NCBI GenBank assembly: GCA_017520845.1
Contig: JAFXEU010000079.1
Coordinates: 1-38,994, forward strand
Length of the DNA stretch: 38,994 nucleotides
Reading direction: 5' to 3'
Source: Kiritimatiellia bacterium
Lineage (GTDB): Bacteria > Verrucomicrobiota > Kiritimatiellia > RFP12 > UBA1067
The number at the start of each line of letters is the position of its first letter. Positions within the stretch are counted from its first letter, which is position 1. A program made the position numbers and the translations under genes. The notes under the pieces are model-generated. The model was not told where the DNA came from, did not search any database, and was given only the letters and a program-made list of their open reading frames with translations. Below, one piece after another: positions 31,541 to 37,944 of the stretch.

Positions 31541-32338
31541 TCAGAGATGCCTTTTGCGGTATCTCGCGGGCGATTCGCCCGTTATGTCCTTGAATGACCG
31601 GATAAAATGCGAATGATCGAAAAATCCCGTTTGCGACGCGATGTCGGTTATTCGGTTTGATGTGGTCGACAGGAGCGTTTTGGCGACATTGATGCGCACG
31701 TTCGTCAGATATTCCGTCGGCGACATGTGCATAAGCATATTGAAGTGCCGCCTGAACTGCGCGGGAGAATAGCCGCATTTCCTGGCGAGTTCGTCGATCG
31801 GGATCTTTTCGGCGTAATGCCTGTTCATGTAGACTACGGCTTTACGGATTCGCTCGTACCAGAATGCCGGAGCCATCTTGGTTTGCGCTCTCCAGTAAAT
31901 CGTCGCCGTGCCGATGCGTTTGCCGCTTTTCGAAAGAACCGGTCGTACGGTCACGCAGTTGAGGTTGTCGGATTTGTCGGCGACGAACCCGTACATCCGC
32001 TCGATGATCGGCGTGCCGGTGCGGAGAACCTCCTTGTCGCGCCCGGCGTACACGGCGGCCTGAACCGGCGGGTAAAGCTCTTCCGAGGTGTAGCCGAGCA
32101 TGTCGTTTACGGAACGCCAGCCCGATATTTCGGCGTTGAACCGGTTGGTGAACATGATGCGCCCGTCGGAGTTTTTGATGCAGAGCGACACGCCCGGTAT
32201 GTTGGCCATCAGATCGACCAGTAATTGTATCTGCGGACCCGCTTTTTTCATGAAATCTTTCTGCATTTCAAGAACACGTTCGGGCGTGATGATGTTCGAT
32301 GAGTATCTGATGCGTTTTTTCATGAGCATATTATACAC
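31541..32338 (-). CDS. PAS-AraC family transcription regulator
   Basis: Up to 265 residues. The longest frame starts with GTG at 32338; ATG at 32323 (MKKRIRYSS) is more likely because a TATAAT at 32330-32335 sits seven bases before it, implying a leaderless mRNA. Residues ~40-155 form a PAS-type sensor (IPGVSLCIKNSDGRIMFTNRF, TATIYWRAQ). Residues ~165-262 form two AraC helix-turn-helix units (IPIDELARKCGYSPAQFRRHF, TDIASQTGFFDHSHFIRSF, ending SPARYRKRHL). It is divergent from the exported oxidoreductase operon and probably controls it. Many AraC-PAS regulators in gut bacteria govern sugar use. The ligand is unknown. Confidence 0.88.
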   Translation of the reverse strand: MYNMLMKKRIRYSSNIITPERVLEMQKDFMKKAGPQIQLLVDLMANIPGVSLCIKNSDGRIMFTNRFNAEISGWRSVNDMLGYTSEELYPPVQAAVYAGRDKEVLRTGTPIIERMYGFVADKSDNLNCVTVRPVLSKSGKRIGTATIYWRAQTKMAPAFWYERIRKAVVYMNRHYAEKIPIDELARKCGYSPAQFRRHFNMLMHMSPTEYLTNVRINVAKTLLSTTSNRITDIASQTGFFDHSHFIRSFKDITGESPARYRKRHL

Positions 32339-32378
32339 ATTTCTGCGCTCTCCATACTATATTATTATTTGATAATAT
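32330..32378. promoter_or_regulatory. Divergent control region: palindrome and leftward -10 box
   Basis: ATATTAT (32359-32365) and ATAATAT (32372-32378) form a 7-bp inverted repeat with a 6-base centre, the clearest operator candidate between the regulator and the oxidoreductase operon. TATAAT on the minus strand (32335-32330) serves the regulator. I did not find a convincing promoter pair for the + strand gene, whose AAAGGAGAT ribosome binding site precedes the ATG at 32414. Confidence 0.5.
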
Positions 32379-32413
32379 GCGAAAATATTTGCGGCGTATA
32401 AAGGAGATTTCAA

Positions 32414-33910
32414 ATGCAGATATCAAGAAGAACAGCTTTTAAAGGACTTCTGGCCGCGGGTACGCTGCCGCTATTTAACGTCGGGTGCGTCGGTTTCGGG
32501 CAGGGGCGCGTCAAGCAGATCGAGAAGGGTGCGAAATTGCGCGTAGCTCTCATCGGCTGCGGTATTCAGGGCCGCATGATCATCAATGCGATTCTTCTTG
32601 AGAAGCTCGTCGCCATCGTTGATCCCGATCCTAAACAGCTCGCGCGCATGGATAGCGAAGTCAGAGCTTTGCGCGATCCTGCGGCGACAGCCAATTATAA
32701 GGACGTGAAGAAGTTCGCCACCTATCAGGATATGTTTGATGCGGTAGGAGACGAGCTTGACGCCGTCATCATCGAAACGCCGAACCACCAGCATATTCTC
32801 CCCGCGGTCATGGCTATTCGCCGCGGGATTCACGTCTATCTCGACAAGCCTCTCGTTCTTACCGCGGCTGAAGGCGATCTTCTTCTTGAGGAAACCCGCA
32901 GGCAGCCCGGTATCGTGACTCAGTGCGGAACATACGGGCATACGTTCCCTTCGATGAAGTACTGCATCGACCGCATCAACGAAGGCGCTCTCGGCGATAT
33001 AAAGGAGGTCTGGTGCTACGACGACCGCGTCAACTCGATCTTCTCGCGCCCGGCTTCCGTTTCCGTGCCGAAGGGTCTTGACTGGGATTCGTGGTGCGGC
33101 GGCTCGCCGATCTGCGACTATTATCCCGAGACTGCCGATCAGGACGGCATGCATCCGCACGGCTGGCATAGCTGGATCGGTTACGGCAACGGCTCCATCG
33201 GCAACCTCGGCATGCACATTATGGATGTCGCTTTTTGGGCGCTCGGACTTAAGGATCCCGACAGCGTGAAGTGTCACGACGCGAAGTTCGCGCTCGACGG
33301 CGCCTGGGCGTACCGCGACGTTTTCGAGTTTCATTTTCCGGCGAACGAGAAGCGCGGCGAAGTCGCGCTCCACTGGTGGGACGGCCTTAACGACGGCGTA
33401 CCTTATAAGAAGGAGTATCTCAACAAGTTCGGTCTTCCCCACCGCCGCGAGTGGCTCAACATTCCGCCGCGCGTTCTTGAAGAAGAAAAGAAGTGGGGTT
33501 TCGAGAAGGATCCTTTCTATTCCAACGGCGTTCTCTTTATCGGTTCGAAGGCTAATCTCTGGTTTACACATCACGGCGGATACCGCTTCCTACCGAATGC
33601 CGCGGGCTGGTGCAATCCGCGCATCGACCGACAGAAAGACTTCAACTACCGCCGCAACACTCTGCCGCACGTTCGCGAATTTTACAACGCCATCCGCGAG
33701 CGCCGCGAAGCGAACGATAATTTCGAATACGCCGTTCCTCTCGCCAAGACGGTGTGTCTCGGCAACATATCCGCGCTTGCGCACAATAAGCTCAACATTT
33801 CCGAGCTTAAATGGAACGGCTCGCACGTCACTAACAGCGCCGAGGCCGACAAGTGGGTCGCCAAGGAATACCGCAAGGGCTGGGATCCTTTCGAAGGGAG
33901 GTCTAAGTAA
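32414..33910 (+). CDS. Exported Gfo/Idh/MocA oxidoreductase with Tat-type lipoprotein signal
   Basis: 498 residues. The N-terminus SRRTAFKGLLAAGTLPLFNVGC combines a twin-Arg motif (Arg5-Arg6) with a possible lipobox ending at Cys25, so a folded, cofactor-loaded enzyme is exported. The Rossmann motif is VALIGCGIQGRMI near 44. IETPNHQH and LDKPLVLTAAEGDLL (Lys of the family's EKP motif) mark the Gfo/Idh/MocA fold. WHSWIGYGNGSIGNLGMHIMDVAFWAL is typical of the large exported PVC and Bacteroidota homologues. Reactions are NAD(P)-linked changes to sugars or inositols; the substrate is not evident. AAAGGAGAT sets the start. It overlaps the next gene by one base (TAATG). Confidence 0.9.
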   Translation: MQISRRTAFKGLLAAGTLPLFNVGCVGFGQGRVKQIEKGAKLRVALIGCGIQGRMIINAILLEKLVAIVDPDPKQLARMDSEVRALRDPAATANYKDVKKFATYQDMFDAVGDELDAVIIETPNHQHILPAVMAIRRGIHVYLDKPLVLTAAEGDLLLEETRRQPGIVTQCGTYGHTFPSMKYCIDRINEGALGDIKEVWCYDDRVNSIFSRPASVSVPKGLDWDSWCGGSPICDYYPETADQDGMHPHGWHSWIGYGNGSIGNLGMHIMDVAFWALGLKDPDSVKCHDAKFALDGAWAYRDVFEFHFPANEKRGEVALHWWDGLNDGVPYKKEYLNKFGLPHRREWLNIPPRVLEEEKKWGFEKDPFYSNGVLFIGSKANLWFTHHGGYRFLPNAAGWCNPRIDRQKDFNYRRNTLPHVREFYNAIRERREANDNFEYAVPLAKTVCLGNISALAHNKLNISELKWNGSHVTNSAEADKWVAKEYRKGWDPFEGRSK

Positions 33911-35094
33911 TGAAAAGCCTGCTGTTTGCGGCTCTCGCCGCGGTTCTCGCCGGTTGCGCGATTTCGCCCGATAAGGTCGAAGGTCCCAAGTGGCAGCCTA
34001 TCGGCAAGCGCAAGGCGAAGGTCGCGCTCTGGGGTATTGTCCATAACCACGCGCGCGGCAAGTTCGACGCGTTGCGCAAGCTGAAGGACGATTACGAGAT
34101 CATCGGCTGGGTCGACGATTCCGATTCCAAGGCGATGCGCATGCAGGAGCCAAACGTCAAATCGTACGCCGAGTGGCCCAAGATCGACGGCGAGAAGCTC
34201 CTCAACCGCGAGATCGAATGCGATCTGATCGTTGTCGAGGTTTCCAACTCCGAGTTGGTCGAGGTTTCGACAAAGATCGCCAAGGCCGGTTATCCGATGC
34301 ACATGGATAAGCCGCTCGGTGTCGATCAGGAGGGTTACGCCAAGATGTCGAAAATCTGCGAGGAGCGCGGCATTCCTCTTCAGATAGGTTATATGTTCCG
34401 CTCCAACGAGGCCATCAACAAGATGGTCGAAATCGCCAAGAGCGGGATCTTAGGCGAAATCTATTCGATCGACGCCGATCTCGACCACAGTTACGGGTAT
34501 CCGAAGTACCCGAAGTACGCCTCTCACTATCCGGGAGGAACGGCGTATCTTCTGGCGTGCCATGCGATTGAATGGGCGATGCCGATTTTTGACGACGCCA
34601 TGCCTCTTAAGACGTATTCGATCATAAAGCCCGCGCCCGGCGATCCCGAATGGGCTCAGACGCATTCTCTGACGATCATGGAATATCCGAGGGCTAACGC
34701 CGTTTTCCGCGTCTGCTCGCGCGGCACTCAGCCGTGCCGTCATATCCGCATCGACGGAACGAACGGGTCGATGGAGCTTGAGCCGATCGAAGACTTCCGC
34801 ACGGTAAAGCATACGACAGGTCTCAACGAAGACGGTCTTTCGCGCGTCGACAAGCTTGAGATCAAGATGTTCCTCAAGAAGGTCAACGATAAGGCCAAGG
34901 CCGCCGGATATCGCGAGGGCATCAACCGTCTCGTTTTCAAGGTTCCGACCGACCGCTACGCCGGCCAGCTTAAGGAGCTCGCCGAGATTATACGCGGCGA
35001 AAAGCCGAATCCTCCCGGACTTTATCTTCACGATCTCAAGGTTCACAAGGTCTCGCTCGACGCCTGCAACCTTAAGACAAAGGAAATATGGTGA
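33910..35094 (+). CDS. Gfo/Idh/MocA family lipoprotein with altered nucleotide motif
   Basis: 394 residues. The start MKSLLFAALAAVLAGC is a lipoprotein signal (lipobox LAGC, Cys16). The following domain aligns with Gfo/Idh/MocA proteins (CDLIVVEVSNSE, MHMDKPLGVDQEGYAKM, GYMFRSNEAINKMVEIAKSGILGEI). The expected G-x-G-x-x-G loop instead reads WGIVHNHARGKFDAL, so cofactor binding may be changed. It overlaps the first oxidoreductase gene by one base and the following gene by seven, so the two probably act together on a periplasmic sugar derivative. It may be a non-canonical or partner subunit. Confidence 0.85.
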   Translation: MKSLLFAALAAVLAGCAISPDKVEGPKWQPIGKRKAKVALWGIVHNHARGKFDALRKLKDDYEIIGWVDDSDSKAMRMQEPNVKSYAEWPKIDGEKLLNREIECDLIVVEVSNSELVEVSTKIAKAGYPMHMDKPLGVDQEGYAKMSKICEERGIPLQIGYMFRSNEAINKMVEIAKSGILGEIYSIDADLDHSYGYPKYPKYASHYPGGTAYLLACHAIEWAMPIFDDAMPLKTYSIIKPAPGDPEWAQTHSLTIMEYPRANAVFRVCSRGTQPCRHIRIDGTNGSMELEPIEDFRTVKHTTGLNEDGLSRVDKLEIKMFLKKVNDKAKAAGYREGINRLVFKVPTDRYAGQLKELAEIIRGEKPNPPGLYLHDLKVHKVSLDACNLKTKEIW

Positions 35095-35870
35095 CGGGAA
35101 TCATCGCGGCGAGTCTTCTTACTCCTTTTTTTCTCGAGGTTACTCCCGAGGTCCGTTCGACCTACCAGTCTCTCGGAAAAATCGTGGAAGACCGCCCGAT
35201 GCAGGTTACGAGCGTGCGCTTCGGATATGATTCTGGGCGCTTCGGCCGTTTCGGAATCCGCAATTGGGATGTGAGTTCCTTGACCGATAGACGGCACGAC
35301 GCTCACCGTCATGCCGTCTACCATGCCGAGTTCGGTCCGACGTGGGACTTTGATTTTGATGTTGCGGATGACTGGCGCCTTAAAACCGGCCTTACGAGAT
35401 CATGGACGATATACCGCGGCTTTAGCAATTCTAAAAGTGACAGAACCTATCATTGGTGGCAGTTGGAGCAGTCGCTTGAAAATCCGTATCTCGTTCCGTT
35501 TTACAGAATGAGAAAGTGTTTTCGCGGTAACGACTATTTTTATTTTAAGGTCGGCCTGAGACGTAAGTTCACTTTCTGCGAGGATTTTTCGTTTACGCCT
35601 TCAGTGTTTGCCGAGGGCGGCAGTTCCCGTAATTTCGAGCGGGTTATAGGTAAAAGACAGGACGGCAGACACTGGAGCGACGGAGTATCGTCGGTATCGC
35701 TGCGTTTGGAGTTTTCGTGGCGATACAGCGATATGATGACGCTTTTCGCCTATGTCGAGCAATATGAAATTATAGGATCGGATGAGCGCCGCATCAACGG
35801 CGACAGCACCTATCGGTGTGCGCATAATGACTGGACGCACGGCGGTGTTGGTGTCCGATTGAAATTTTGA
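35088..35870 (+). CDS. Probable outer-membrane beta-barrel protein
   Basis: 260 residues. A short hydrophobic start (VTGIIAASLLTPFFLEV) resembles a weak signal peptide. The remainder alternates aromatic and polar residues (FYFKVGLRRKFTF, SVSLRLEFSWRYSDMMTLFAYVEQYEI) and ends GVGVRLKF with a terminal Phe, as outer-membrane barrels do. No named family is recognised. It overlaps the oxidoreductase gene by seven bases, so it belongs to the AraC-linked operon and may be a porin or surface sensor for its substrate (inference). It ends just upstream of the next promoter. Confidence 0.65.
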   Translation: MVTGIIAASLLTPFFLEVTPEVRSTYQSLGKIVEDRPMQVTSVRFGYDSGRFGRFGIRNWDVSSLTDRRHDAHRHAVYHAEFGPTWDFDFDVADDWRLKTGLTRSWTIYRGFSNSKSDRTYHWWQLEQSLENPYLVPFYRMRKCFRGNDYFYFKVGLRRKFTFCEDFSFTPSVFAEGGSSRNFERVIGKRQDGRHWSDGVSSVSLRLEFSWRYSDMMTLFAYVEQYEIIGSDERRINGDSTYRCAHNDWTHGGVGVRLKF

Positions 35871-35876
35871 TATTAT
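35865..35876 (+). promoter_or_regulatory. Promoter element TTTTGATATTAT
   Basis: This matches the TTTTGATATAAT element of three other genes with one change. It overlaps the end of the barrel gene. The predicted start near 35883 gives a ~39-nt leader with AAAGGAAAG before the ATG at 35922. Confidence 0.5.
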
Positions 35877-35921
35877 ATTAATCCGAGTTTTAATCAACCA
35901 ATCAAAAGGAAAGAATTAATT

Positions 35922-37463
35922 ATGAAGAAGATCGTCGCGGGATTTTTGTTTACGGCGGCCGTTCTGTTGTCGGTTACTGTCTCGGCGCAGGAAAATGCGA
36001 AGCAGGCTCTTTTGCGTATCGGCCTTGTCGACCAGTGCTCCCAAAAAGGTGTCGGCGAGAAATACATTTCGTTCGTCTCTCAGGGCGGATTTGAGCCTGT
36101 CGTTTTAAAGCACACGACGGATAAGGCGAAGATCGCGGAAATGGTCGCCGCGTGCGATTCGATCATTCTTTGCGGCGGAGAGGATATTGAGCCTTCGCGT
36201 TATAATGAGAATAATTCTCCCAAACTCGGCAAGGTTAATAAAGAGCGCGATGCGTGGGAATACGCGGTTCTTGATGAAGCGGTAAAAATGCGAAAGCCTA
36301 TTCTCGGCATTTGCCGCGGCGCACAGATGCTCAACGTTTATTTCGGCGGAACACTTTATCAGGATCTGCCTACCGAATTCGAAGGGTGCGCGAGCGAAGG
36401 TCACAGGCTCGAAAATCAAGGTGAACATTCCATTACTGCCGTTCCGGGATCTCGATTTGCCGATTACGCGGGAAAACTTAAAATGACCGTCAATTCGCGT
36501 CATCATCAGGCCGTTAAAAAACTCGGTCGCGGTTTCAAGGCCACGGCGTACTCTCCTGACGGTGTGATAGAAGTCATCGAGAATACCGAATATCCCGCGA
36601 TCGGAGTCCAGTTCCATCCTGAGATACTGGTGTGCGACAAGGGTCGGAATGAGTTTTTGAATCTTCTGCCGCGTCCGAGAGTTAAAGCGGGGCTTTATTG
36701 CGATAAGGGCAGCCGCGGCAAAAATGTCGTTTACTGGGCAAAGTTGCTTTCGGGCTCGCCCGATGTCGATGTGACGTTCCTCGACGGCAAGGATGTCCGC
36801 GAAGGCAAACTGAACGGCTTGGATATTCTCGTCATGCCCGGCGGCACGGGCTTCGGGCAGTATGACTCCATGCTTGAAGAGGGTGCGGCGAAAATCCGCG
36901 AATATCTGCGTAACGGCGGCAAGTATTTCGGCACATGCGCGGGTCTTGCGGTTTTGATGAATGAAGACAAGCGCATCGCGATTCTGCCCGTAAACCGCAT
37001 CCGCGGGCACTATATGCGCGGCGGCGGCAATCTGCAGGTCAAATTCGACGAGAAGTGGGTTAAAGAACTTTCGCTTACGAACAACCTTTACTCGATTCAG
37101 TTCCATCACGGCCCGGTGCCCGTTCCGGGCAAGGCGGTCAAAGGCGTTAAAATCGAAACTGTAGGCGTTTCCATGAACGCCATCGACGAGAAGGGCAAAA
37201 TGAACGCCTATCGCCGCGATTCGATGATCGGCACGGCGGCATTTCTTTACGCGACCGTCGACAAGGGCGAGATCATAGCGTGCAACTGCCATCCCGAAGG
37301 GCGCGAAATGACGCGCGATATAATTTCGGGCGTATTCGACCGTCTGACGGGCCGCCGTATTGTTATGCCGAAGTTTACGCATTTTCCTAAAGAGTTTAAG
37401 TTTAAGGCCACAGGCCGCGACTCTGTTCTTAAGGGCTTGGAAGCGCTCAACAAGATGCAATGA
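35922..37463 (+). CDS. Exported protein with two tandem class I glutamine amidotransferase domains
   Basis: 513 residues. The signal peptide (KKIVAGFLFTAAVLLSVTVSA, cut near 23) predicts a periplasmic product. Residues ~28-250 match peptidase C26 / gamma-glutamyl-GABA hydrolase (PuuD-like): CGGEDIEPSRY, GICRGAQMLNV with nucleophile Cys131, and VQFHPE with His232 and Glu234. Residues ~255-485 resemble the biotin-protein-ligase N-terminal type of class I GATase: MPGGTGFGQY, GTCAGLAVL (Cys339) and CNCHPEGRE (His457, Glu459). Both triads look complete. The fusion would cleave gamma-glutamyl or similar amides outside the cytoplasm; its substrates are unknown. AAAGGAAAG precedes the ATG. Confidence 0.88.
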   Translation: MKKIVAGFLFTAAVLLSVTVSAQENAKQALLRIGLVDQCSQKGVGEKYISFVSQGGFEPVVLKHTTDKAKIAEMVAACDSIILCGGEDIEPSRYNENNSPKLGKVNKERDAWEYAVLDEAVKMRKPILGICRGAQMLNVYFGGTLYQDLPTEFEGCASEGHRLENQGEHSITAVPGSRFADYAGKLKMTVNSRHHQAVKKLGRGFKATAYSPDGVIEVIENTEYPAIGVQFHPEILVCDKGRNEFLNLLPRPRVKAGLYCDKGSRGKNVVYWAKLLSGSPDVDVTFLDGKDVREGKLNGLDILVMPGGTGFGQYDSMLEEGAAKIREYLRNGGKYFGTCAGLAVLMNEDKRIAILPVNRIRGHYMRGGGNLQVKFDEKWVKELSLTNNLYSIQFHHGPVPVPGKAVKGVKIETVGVSMNAIDEKGKMNAYRRDSMIGTAAFLYATVDKGEIIACNCHPEGREMTRDIISGVFDRLTGRRIVMPKFTHFPKEFKFKATGRDSVLKGLEALNKMQ

Positions 37464-37554
37464 TTTTAAGATGTCTTGACAGGGTTGAAAATCTGAAAAG
37501 CGATTTATCTTTTGAATCAAAATCAAAAGGTGGATATTCCAGCCAGAAAGTCTC

Positions 37555-37584
37555 TTGTCGGAAGACCTGATTTTGTGGTATGAT
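37555..37584 (+). promoter_or_regulatory. Promoter of the structured leader and repeat-protein gene
   Basis: TTGTCG (37555-37560), 18-bp spacer ending TTGTGG, TATGAT (37579-37584), with an extended -10 TGG. It matches the secG promoter in layout. The predicted start near 37591 gives a ~350-nt leader. The 91 bases between the previous stop and this promoter hold only a short AT-rich inverted repeat (37509-37529). Confidence 0.55.
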
Positions 37585-37590
37585 AAGAAG

Positions 37591-37944
37591 CCGTTGCGGG
37601 GCAGGGATGAATGCCAGTGCCGCCGTGATAAAACAGATTTCCCGCGCAGGAGCGGTTTCGCGAAACCGTTCCCGCGGACTTGGGACGCGTCGGATGGAAG
37701 CCTGAGAAACTTCACCGGAAAGACGCAAAAGAAGGGTAACTGCCCTCATAATGCAGTTTCGCCTCCTTCGGTGTATCTTTCCGGGCTCTCTCAGGCGCCT
37801 CATCCGATGCACCGGAGGAGGTTTCCGTTTTCCGTCTTTTCCGGTGTCTGCCAGGGCGCAAGCCCGAGGGGAACGAGGCCGAGCCGTCCCGTGCCGCAGG
37901 AATGGTGATGCCGAGATAAAAAACGCGGAATGATGGAGGTGTCA
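37591..37944 (+). ncRNA. Highly structured ~350-nt 5' leader
   Basis: No credible gene lies here. Hairpins in order: CCGCG-CA-GGAGCGGTTT, CGCG loop, AAACCGTTCC-CGCGG (37642-37677, 15 bp). Then a long nested stem spans 37686-37810: GCGTCGGATG with CATCCGATGC, GCCTGAGA with TCTCAGGC, CCGGAAAGA with TCTTTCCGG, GAAGG with CCTTC, and AACTGC with GCAGTT, separated by internal loops. Next are CACCGGA/TCCGGTG (37810-37846) and GGGC-GCAA-GCCC (37854-37865). It ends at GGAGGT before the ATG at 37945. The fold could be a cis-regulator of the repeat protein or a separate small RNA. It matches no known class with certainty. Confidence 0.55.

Noticed and set aside
36105..37715. 536-codon open frame on the minus strand
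   Set aside because: It is the shadow of the tandem amidotransferase gene; no recognisable domain, and it runs into the structured leader.
37686..37810. Glycine-riboswitch resemblance on the minus strand (ACACCGAAGGAGGCGAAAC with TTTCTCAGG)
   Set aside because: Key phrases resemble the aptamer core, but the P2 hairpin space is too short, the arms pair as one long nested stem instead, and no minus-strand gene lies downstream.
37555..37908. 117-codon + strand frame upstream of the repeat protein
   Set aside because: Its composition is low-complexity and no ribosome binding site is present. The DNA is better explained by nested inverted repeats.
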